Assembly (NCBI RefSeq): GCF_029269265.1
Contig: NZ_JARIXP010000005.1
Location: 403,381-467,380, forward strand
Direction of reading: 5' to 3'
Length of the DNA stretch: 64,000 nt
Source: Rheinheimera sp. 1928-s
GTDB taxonomy: Bacteria > Pseudomonadota > Gammaproteobacteria > Enterobacterales > Alteromonadaceae
Below are positions 57,825 to 64,000 of the stretch, piece by piece; within the stretch, counting starts at the first letter, position 1; each line of letters begins with the position of its first letter. The position numbers and the translations under genes were made by a program. The notes under the pieces are model-generated. The model was given only the letters and a program-made list of their open reading frames with translations. It was not told the DNA's origin and made no database searches.

Positions 57825-59876
57825 ATGCTTACTGATGCTTTAAAAAACCAAATCCGTGAAATTCATCAGCAGCTTAAAAGCAATCTGACGAATTACCAGC
57901 CCCGCCCTGGTCAGAATAAAATGGTGGCTGAAATTGCCAATACATTGGCAGGCAGTTATCACAGCTACGACAGAACCTTGCTGGTGGAAGCCGGAACTGG
58001 TACTGGTAAATCTCTGGCTTATTTAATGGCGGCCATCCCTTTTGCATTAAAACAGAAAAAAACACTGGTAATAGCAACAGCAACAGTGGCCTTACAAGAG
58101 CAATTGGTGCAAAAAGATTTACCATTTTTTCTAAAATACAGTGGCCTGAAATTTGAATTCTGTTTAGTCAAAGGCAGGCAACGTTATGCCTGTGTCGAAA
58201 AACTCCGCCAGCAATTGCAGCAACCAGATTTATTGCCATTATTTCAAAGTACAGCGCCAGCGCCTTTATTACAGCAGTTACTTAGCAACTGGCAGCAGAG
58301 GCATTGGTTGGGTGATAGAGACAGTTTAAAAGATCCCATCGCAGATGAGCATTGGTATGCCATTGCTTCTGATCCTGCGCATTGCAGCAAAGCCAACCCA
58401 GTACACCATCAATGCCCTTTTCATTTAGCTCGTGCCGAAATAGAAGGCAGTACTGTTTTAGTTGTCAATCACGCCTTATTACTGGCTGACTTGGATGCCG
58501 GTTCACAAATATTGCCAGAACCAGCTGACTGCATTTATGTCATAGATGAAGCTCATCATTTACCCGACAGTGGTCGTGATTTCTTTTCAGCTCATGCGCC
58601 GCTGAGTTTCCCAGCCCAGTATCTGGAAAAATTAAAAAAGACCACCCAGCAGCTGGCCGGTGTATTACCACAGCATGGCGCTATGACCGAAGTATTAAAA
58701 CTCGATGAGCTGGCGAGCGACTTTTTAAAACAGCTCAAACCTGTGCAACATCAGATTGAGCTGAATCAGCACCATTGGTTTGCCAAAGAGCCGCATTACC
58801 GGTTTGCCGACGCGGTATTGCCGGAAGTTTTTTCCTCCAACGCCGATCAACTGGCAGAGTTAAGTGGTAAAGCTTTATCTTGTGTAGAAAAATTACAACA
58901 ATTTTTATCTGAAGCCACGACAGAACACAAGGTAGCGACCAAACTGGTGTTGTCACTGCAATTTGAACTCACAGCGATAGAGCACAGATTTGAGCAGCAA
59001 TCAGAGCTCTGGCGTTTGTATTCAGTGCCGCAGCAAAAACATGTGAATCAGGCACGTTGGGTCAGCATAGATCAAAAAGAGCATCAGCAAAGCAGCGCTT
59101 ATGCCAGCCCTTTGTCGGTGAGTTTTTTACTGGACGACTTATTATTCAGTCAGGCTTTTGCCACCATACTTTGTTCAGCGACTTTAACCACACTGAATAG
59201 TTTTGACTATATCAAACAGGAGTTGGGGCTTGCCCAGCATCAAGGCTTGCAAACACTCAAAGTCGATTCGCCTTTTGATTATCAAAACAAAGCCAGTTTA
59301 TTGTTGCCCAAAATGAAAACCGACCCCAGCAGTGATGCTTTTACTGACGAATTGATCGATAAATTACCAAACTATCTGGATAAAAAGGCCGGTAACTTGT
59401 TGCTATTTGCTTCGTATTGGCAAATGCAAAAAGTCGTAGAAGCGCTGCGAGCTAAAGGCTGGTCTTTTTTAGTGCAGGGTGAAGCATCCCGTCAGTCCTT
59501 ACTCGAACTTCATGCAATGAAAGTAAAAGCGGGGGATGGCAGTATCTTATGCGGCACTCAAAGTTTTTCTGAAGGTCTGGATTTACCCGGTGCTTTGCTA
59601 ACCAATCTGGTGATCACTAAATTGCCTTTTGCTGTGCCTTCTTCTCCTTTAGAAGAAGCTTTATCTGAAGCCATTACCAAAAGAGGCGGCAATCCATTTT
59701 TGCAAATGACGGTGCCAGCCACAGCACGAAAACTGGTGCAGGCCTGTGGTAGACTGCTGCGCCAGGAGATGGATCATGGCCGCATTGTGATTTTAGACAG
59801 ACGCTTAGTCACCAAAACTTACGGCAAAGCAATGCTGAAAGCTTTGCCTCCCTTTTCACAAACTATTGAAGAGTAA
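57825..59876 (+). CDS. dinG: ATP-dependent DNA helicase DinG
   Basis: XPD-like 5'-3' superfamily 2 helicase that resolves R-loops and D-loops. It has 683 residues (E. coli 716). Walker A EAGTGTGKS (55-63), DEAH (241-244), later motifs LCSATLTTL and CGTQSFSEGLDLPG, motif VI QACGRLLRQ. Cys in the iron-sulphur region: 113, 123, 187 and 197, spaced differently from E. coli (120, 194, 199, 205). The 10-codon ORF at 57793 ends in TAATG at this start. Followed 2 bp later by the permease gene. Confidence 0.95.
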   Translation: MLTDALKNQIREIHQQLKSNLTNYQPRPGQNKMVAEIANTLAGSYHSYDRTLLVEAGTGTGKSLAYLMAAIPFALKQKKTLVIATATVALQEQLVQKDLPFFLKYSGLKFEFCLVKGRQRYACVEKLRQQLQQPDLLPLFQSTAPAPLLQQLLSNWQQRHWLGDRDSLKDPIADEHWYAIASDPAHCSKANPVHHQCPFHLARAEIEGSTVLVVNHALLLADLDAGSQILPEPADCIYVIDEAHHLPDSGRDFFSAHAPLSFPAQYLEKLKKTTQQLAGVLPQHGAMTEVLKLDELASDFLKQLKPVQHQIELNQHHWFAKEPHYRFADAVLPEVFSSNADQLAELSGKALSCVEKLQQFLSEATTEHKVATKLVLSLQFELTAIEHRFEQQSELWRLYSVPQQKHVNQARWVSIDQKEHQQSSAYASPLSVSFLLDDLLFSQAFATILCSATLTTLNSFDYIKQELGLAQHQGLQTLKVDSPFDYQNKASLLLPKMKTDPSSDAFTDELIDKLPNYLDKKAGNLLLFASYWQMQKVVEALRAKGWSFLVQGEASRQSLLELHAMKVKAGDGSILCGTQSFSEGLDLPGALLTNLVITKLPFAVPSSPLEEALSEAITKRGGNPFLQMTVPATARKLVQACGRLLRQEMDHGRIVILDRRLVTKTYGKAMLKALPPFSQTIEE

Positions 59877-59878
59877 CA

Positions 59879-60658
59879 ATGGAATTAGGTTTAGAACTTT
59901 GGGTAGTCGCCGCTTTATGTGCAGTCGCTTTAGTCGCAGGTTTTATTGATGCTGTGGCCGGAGGCGGTGGCTTATTGACTGTCCCAGCATTACTGACGGC
60001 AGGTTTACCACCTCATCTGGTGTTAGGCACCAACAAACTGGCAGCCACTTTTGGTTCCATTACCGCGTCAGTCACTTATTACAGACGACGACTTTTTGAT
60101 CCTGCCTTTTGGCGCACAGCGCTGATATTTACTGCTATTGGCGCCATTTGTGGCACTTTAGTGGTGGACTTAATCAGCAAAGAATGGCTGGAACGTATTA
60201 TTCCGTTTTTTATCGTCATCGCAGCTTTATATAGCCTGGTGGTAAAAATGCAGCCAGACGATCAATTGACTTTACCAGAGCAGACGCCTAAACATTTCTG
60301 GCAGCAACGCGCTCAGGGTTTTAGCTTAGGTTTTTATGATGGCCTGGCAGGTCCTGGTACTGGCGCGTTTTGGATGGTGTCGACCATGGCACTGTATAAA
60401 ATTAACTTGCTGTTGACCAGCGGTGTAGCTCGCACTATGAATGGTGTCAGTAATGTATTTGCGCTGGTGACTTTCGCCTGGCTTGGTCATATTTATTGGA
60501 CATTGGGTTTGGCCATGGGGGCTTGTTTAATGCTTGGGTCCTATTTTGGTGCCCGTTCAGCGATACGTTTTGGCAGTAAGTTTATCAGGCCGATTTTTTT
60601 AACTATGGTACTAGCTATTACCGCCCGCTTGTTATGGCAAGCCTGGAGCAATGGATGA
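59879..60658 (+). CDS. yfcA: TSUP (TauE/SafE) family permease, YfcA-like
   Basis: 259 residues with about eight hydrophobic helices. The family motifs are the N-terminal FIDAVAGGGGLLTVPALL (about 22-39) and its second-half repeat DGLAGPGTGAFW. Members export sulphite or related sulphur anions; the actual substrate is unknown. It starts 2 bp after dinG and its stop overlaps the priC start. Confidence 0.9.
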   Translation: MELGLELWVVAALCAVALVAGFIDAVAGGGGLLTVPALLTAGLPPHLVLGTNKLAATFGSITASVTYYRRRLFDPAFWRTALIFTAIGAICGTLVVDLISKEWLERIIPFFIVIAALYSLVVKMQPDDQLTLPEQTPKHFWQQRAQGFSLGFYDGLAGPGTGAFWMVSTMALYKINLLLTSGVARTMNGVSNVFALVTFAWLGHIYWTLGLAMGACLMLGSYFGARSAIRFGSKFIRPIFLTMVLAITARLLWQAWSNG

Positions 60659-61245
60659 AAGACTTATTGGCAGCGCTTGAGCAACAACTTAAACAGCTGA
60701 CCCAACAAGCCAAAGTAATTGACGGTAAACAAAGCAGCTGGCAACAAAAAGCCTGGTTTGACAGCAACTTGTTTCAATCGCATTCGCCTTTTTTAACTGA
60801 CTATGTGCTTGAAGCCGAAGCTATGCTCAAACGCTTAAAGCTGAGCACTGAGCAGCGCACCAGCTCAGCTCAGGCTTTGGCAGCTAAACTCAGCGCACAA
60901 ATTCAGGCCTTAAGCCGGGCTTTTCAAACCAAAGACTTACGTTACTTGCCCGGTAAAGGAAAAAAACGCCCTACTTCACCTAATGCGTCAGAACAAGCTC
61001 AGGCTATGGTTGGGCAGTTACGCCGCACCACTCAGGAGTTGTATCAGCAGCTTTCGGAATATCAAGGCTTTGAGCGACGTTTATTGGATATGCTGGAACT
61101 GGAACAACGCCAGTTGTCCGGTGGTTCAGCGGACACCAGCGCCGACAGAGTATTAGCCATTCACGCCCGTTTAGGCCGCTGCCGTAAAGCTTTAAGTGAA
61201 TTAGAGGTAGAAATTCAGTGGTCCGAACAAAACCGCCGGGGCTGA
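60655..61245 (+). CDS. priC: Primosomal replication protein PriC
   Basis: 196 residues, helical and Gln-rich throughout, with the family segments KAWFDSNLFQ, YLPGKGKKRP and QYQGFERRL-like YQGFERRLLDMLE. PriC restarts stalled forks by loading DnaB. The ATG at 60655 overlaps the permease TGA (ATGA) and has GGAG 6 bp upstream; an ATG 7 codons earlier is less likely. In E. coli priC lies near apt-dnaX, so this is displaced ancestral synteny. Confidence 0.9.
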   Translation: MKDLLAALEQQLKQLTQQAKVIDGKQSSWQQKAWFDSNLFQSHSPFLTDYVLEAEAMLKRLKLSTEQRTSSAQALAAKLSAQIQALSRAFQTKDLRYLPGKGKKRPTSPNASEQAQAMVGQLRRTTQELYQQLSEYQGFERRLLDMLELEQRQLSGGSADTSADRVLAIHARLGRCRKALSELEVEIQWSEQNRRG

Positions 61246-62177
61246 TTTATCACCCGATTTACAGCCAACTCGAACTGCCTTTTAAACACCGCTATCCGAT
61301 AGGTAAATATCAGGCTTTATATCAAGCTTTATTAGAGTTGGGTGTGCCAGCTGCTCAATTCACTTCATCTCAAATCGCCAGCACTGAACAATTATTATCA
61401 GTACATCAGGCTTTTTATGCAGAACAGCTCATCTCCGGTCAGCTCGATAGTAAAGCCATGCGCCGTATAGGCTTTCCCTGGTCTGAACAATTAGTGACCC
61501 GCTCTTTAACTTCGGTCGGTGGCACAGTACAAACGGTCCAGCTTGCATTGCAGCAAGGTTTAGCTTTGCATTTAAGTGGTGGTTATCACCATGCTTTTGC
61601 AGGTGAAGGCAGTGGTTTTTGTTTATTTAACGATTTAGCAGTGGCGGCACGCTATGCCTTAACCCAAGGCGTGGATAAGGTGCTGATTTTTGATTGTGAT
61701 GTGCATCAGGGCGATGGCACCGCCACAATTTTTGCTGATGAGCCCGCTATTATCACGGCCTCCTTGCATGGCGAAAAGAATTTTCCCTCCCGTAAACAAC
61801 AATCCAGCTGGGATTTAGGTTTGCCCACAGCCTGCACCGACGACGAATATCTGGCAGCGGTGACACAGAGTCTGGATTATTTATTGCGTATTCATCAGCC
61901 AGATTTAGTGATTTATGATGCGGGTATCGACATTCATCGGCAGGACGATTTAGGCCTTTTACATATCAGTACAGCTGGAGTTGCAGAGCGGGATTGGTAT
62001 GTACTCAACGAATGTCACAACAGAGGCATTCCGGTAGCAGCTGTGATTGGCGGCGGTTATCAACGTGATCTTGAGGCTTTGACTCAAATTCATCTACAAC
62101 TATTTTATGCCGCCTTTAAAATCAGCGGTTTGTCGTTGCCAAATACAAACCGCTGGTTTCATGCTTTACGTGCTTGA
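61218..62177 (+). CDS. Histone-deacetylase-family amidohydrolase
   Basis: 319 residues. Zinc-dependent arginase/deacetylase fold with GGYHHAF (His124/125), DCDVHQGDGTA (zinc ligands Asp161 and His163), YDAGIDIHRQDDLG (third ligand) and GGGY near the end. Bacterial members deacetylate acetylpolyamines, acetoin-related or other small amides; substrate unknown. It starts with GTG, overlapping priC by 28 bp, with GAGG about 10 bp upstream. End of the dinG-yfcA-priC run. Confidence 0.9.
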   Translation: MVRTKPPGLIYHPIYSQLELPFKHRYPIGKYQALYQALLELGVPAAQFTSSQIASTEQLLSVHQAFYAEQLISGQLDSKAMRRIGFPWSEQLVTRSLTSVGGTVQTVQLALQQGLALHLSGGYHHAFAGEGSGFCLFNDLAVAARYALTQGVDKVLIFDCDVHQGDGTATIFADEPAIITASLHGEKNFPSRKQQSSWDLGLPTACTDDEYLAAVTQSLDYLLRIHQPDLVIYDAGIDIHRQDDLGLLHISTAGVAERDWYVLNECHNRGIPVAAVIGGGYQRDLEALTQIHLQLFYAAFKISGLSLPNTNRWFHALRA

Positions 62178-62182
62178 AACAA

Positions 62183-62284
62183 GGTAGGGTGGATTCGCCA
62201 CAGGCAATCCGCTATAAGGTGATTGTTTGAGGTTGTGCTGTGGCGTCATGGTGCAATGCCGCTTCGCGTCGATTGCACCCTACC
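62183..62284. repeat. 102-bp MITE-like palindromic element
   Basis: Ends in perfect inverted repeats GGTAGGGTG (62183-62191) and CACCCTACC (62276-62284). Two internal hairpins: GGATT/AATCC (62191-62210) and GGTGCAAT/ATTGCACC (62250-62279). The GTAGGGTGGATT...CACCCTAC form is a common intergenic repeat type in gammaproteobacteria. No transposase. Confidence 0.7.
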
Positions 62285-62359
62285 CTGCAGGCTGTAATAA
62301 AACCCGATAGAGATTTGTTTGGAATTATAGACGGGCGGGGATAAACCCGCGCCCGCGGC

Positions 62360-63463
62360 TTAAACCTGCTGCGCGCCAGCGAAATAAAACCCCAATTGTT
62401 TACGCACTGCCAAAGGCAGTTCAGGTAAATCCGATTTTGGCAGTAAGAACGTGGCCATATGAAATAAATCGGTAAAAATACGGTTTTTTTCTGTGGTGCG
62501 TTTTAAATAATCATGACCTGACGATCCACCAGTACCAATCTTAGTTCCCAGCATACGCTGCACCATCATGGCGTGTTTGTAGCGCCAAATTGTCATATTT
62601 TCATCGATTTCAGTCAGGCAGGTGAGCACCTGGAATGGCAGGTTAAACACAGGTTCTTCCTGATACAAGGTGATAAACAAAGCGGCCAGCATAGCGCGCT
62701 GACTTAAACGGAAGCTACCTTGTTGCTGTAGTTCTGCATATTTGTCTTTATCCAGCAAGGCGGCAAACTTGGCTCTGGTATTGATAATTTCTTTTAGCTG
62801 CAGTTCACGTTCATGTTCAGCTATCTGTTCAATCGACAGCACAGTGCTTTCATCTTCGTTCAGCATTTTCTCTGTTGCTTGCTGATACATCTGCCAGAAG
62901 CTGAAGTCGCCAAATTGTAAAAATGGCATACGTTCCAACCACTTTTCAACTTGCTCAAACAAACTCGGCTGAGTTTCCAAGCTTTCTAGAAAGCTCCGGT
63001 CTTTTTCGTTTAAGCGGCTGTAAAAAGAGTTTTTATCAAAGTCGATACGGTATTCGCTTTTTAAACCCAGGCCAATTTCCAGCATTTTAAATTGCACGCT
63101 TTGAAAACCAGAGGCTGGCACCAGGTAGTCGCGAAACGACATAAAATCCTGAGGCGTCATGGTTTCCATCACGCCAATTTGCTGGTTCATCAGTTGCTGA
63201 ATGGTAATAACCCGCTTAAGTTTATGCACTACCCCTGTCAGTTGCTGATCTTTCACTTCGTCTGCAGCAAACACGCCAAGTACAGCTTTCAGTTCATGCA
63301 GCACTTGTTTAAACCATAATTCATAGACCTGATGTACCACGATAAACAAGGTTTCATCATGAGCTTCGTTGGCATACTTTGCACTTTCAGGCGCCTGGGC
63401 AGTTAAAATTTTGTCCAGTTGTAGGTAGTCACCGTAGTAACAAGGGGTTGTATTCTTTTGCAT
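62360..63463 (-). CDS. kynA: Tryptophan 2,3-dioxygenase
   Basis: Haem enzyme opening the indole ring of tryptophan to N-formylkynurenine, first step of the kynurenine route. It has 367 residues. Family motifs: YGDYLQLDKILTAQ, AHDETLFIVVHQVYELWFKQ, QDFMSFRDYLVPASGFQS, and GTGGSSGHDYLKRT near the C-terminus with the proximal haem His. No other kynurenine-pathway gene is in view. Divergent from the ComFB-like gene; 166 bp without a gene between them. Confidence 0.95.
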   Translation of the reverse strand: MQKNTTPCYYGDYLQLDKILTAQAPESAKYANEAHDETLFIVVHQVYELWFKQVLHELKAVLGVFAADEVKDQQLTGVVHKLKRVITIQQLMNQQIGVMETMTPQDFMSFRDYLVPASGFQSVQFKMLEIGLGLKSEYRIDFDKNSFYSRLNEKDRSFLESLETQPSLFEQVEKWLERMPFLQFGDFSFWQMYQQATEKMLNEDESTVLSIEQIAEHERELQLKEIINTRAKFAALLDKDKYAELQQQGSFRLSQRAMLAALFITLYQEEPVFNLPFQVLTCLTEIDENMTIWRYKHAMMVQRMLGTKIGTGGSSGHDYLKRTTEKNRIFTDLFHMATFLLPKSDLPELPLAVRKQLGFYFAGAQQV

Positions 63464-63629
63464 TTTTTTAATCTTAGGCCACAGCCTGTTGTTTTGACCG
63501 CGCTATTCTATCAGCACGACCAGAAGTTAACATCTGCTGGTAGCGTTTTATAACCGAACTGATTATGCTTAGGTTCAGTTAAGTAGTCAGCGGCAGGGGC
63601 ATAAAGCCCAGGCACACAAGGAGTAACAG

Positions 63630-63899
63630 ATGAAGTTAGATGACGATATCCATAACTATTACGAAAAACTTCTGTTGGACCATCTAGTGGAGTTACGTCT
63701 GGATGATGAGTACGACACCGAATATCTGGCCGATTTATGCTGCATAGTGCTGAATCAGCTACCGCCAAAATATATTCGTTACGAAGTGGATATGGCTTTT
63801 TACCTGCCTCAGACTGAACGTTTTGAAATGGTGATGAAAGTGCGGGAAGCTGTTGCCAAAGCCAAAGGTTTCTTAGACACCCAACGTGACAAAAACTAA
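63630..63899 (+). CDS. Late competence development ComFB-like protein
   Basis: 89 residues, helical and acidic. The family pattern ends with a Cys pair and Pro stretch: LADLCCIVLNQLPPKYIR (about 34-51). ComFB-like proteins are small adaptors, some of which bind c-di-nucleotides; the role here is unknown. AAGGAG lies 6 bp before the ATG. It overlaps the next gene by 14 bp. Confidence 0.85.
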   Translation: MKLDDDIHNYYEKLLLDHLVELRLDDEYDTEYLADLCCIVLNQLPPKYIRYEVDMAFYLPQTERFEMVMKVREAVAKAKGFLDTQRDKN

Positions 63900-64000
63900 A
63901 ACTCCGGCTTTATCTGAAGCCCCCCTTGAGGTGCAGCTGGCAGTGGAACTGATCCTGTTGCTGGAACAACAGGATTTGCCAACAGAAACAGTGCTGGCAG
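63886..64000 (+). CDS. ybaM: DUF2496 (YbaM-like) protein, 3'-truncated by window end
   Basis: 38 codons are visible from GTG at 63886. The segment APLEVQLAVELILLLEQQDL followed by TVLA resembles the YbaM N-terminus (E. coli YbaM 53 residues, next to priC). No ATG is available in the frame; the GTG overlaps the ComFB-like gene by 14 bp. Good resemblance but the end is missing. Confidence 0.6.
   Translation, partial: MTKTKTPALSEAPLEVQLAVELILLLEQQDLPTETVLA

Overview
The window is an ordinary chromosomal stretch of a gammaproteobacterium, most likely an Alteromonadales/Chromatiaceae-type marine or freshwater bacterium such as Rheinheimera. This is inferred from protein resemblance and gene order (motY beside rnt, an ECF sigma factor beside a DUF3379 protein, a preserved asd-fimV-truA-accD-folC-dedD-cvpA-purF block). 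No rRNA, phage, complete insertion sequence or CRISPR array was seen. Base composition and codon use look even throughout.

Layout. 0-3 kb: end of purM, purN (purines), a DUF3108 exported protein and a YafJ-type amidotransferase. 3.2-5.7 kb: fadE behind a FadR-type operator. 5.8-6.3 kb: a Pro-Arg-His-Pro tRNA operon with a clear sigma70 promoter and terminator. 6.5-11.8 kb: folD, cysS, ppiB-lpxH-miaE and a Yip1-family membrane protein. 11.9-24.7 kb: a long leftward block (fabB, pdxB, asd, fimV, truA, accD, folC, dedD, cvpA, purF), conserved in gammaproteobacteria. 24.8-30.6 kb: mnmC, two orphan response regulators, motY/rnt, grxD/sodB. 30.8-35.6 kb: the prkA-yeaH-ycgB stress trio. 35.6-40.9 kb: a GGDEF/response-regulator pair, an exported thiol peroxidase, an IbpA-type small heat-shock protein behind a sigma32-like promoter, a hydrolase, a MAPEG protein and adk.

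41.4-49.8 kb holds the doxX/ECF sigma/DUF3379 operon, followed by htpG-recR-ybaB-dnaX-apt. With priC and a partial ybaM at the right end, this is the E. coli adk-htpG-recR-ybaB-dnaX-apt-priC-ybaM locus broken open by insertions. The inserts include an hvfABC-like copper-peptide RiPP operon (50.1-52.1 kb), an S9 peptidase with a TonB-dependent receptor, dinG, a TSUP permease, a deacetylase-family enzyme, tryptophan 2,3-dioxygenase and a ComFB-like protein.

The most notable items are: the HvfA-like precursor with six E-x-x-C-G repeats next to its DUF692 and DUF2063 partners; a tandem duplication of the dnaX start region that creates a 15-codon leader peptide ending in an ATGA overlap with dnaX; a complete -1 frameshift cassette inside dnaX; a tandem intergenic repeat whose hairpins carry compensatory changes; and several intergenic palindromes and well-placed operators (FadR, LexA, sigma32). 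All calls come from reading the sequence; no database search was possible.
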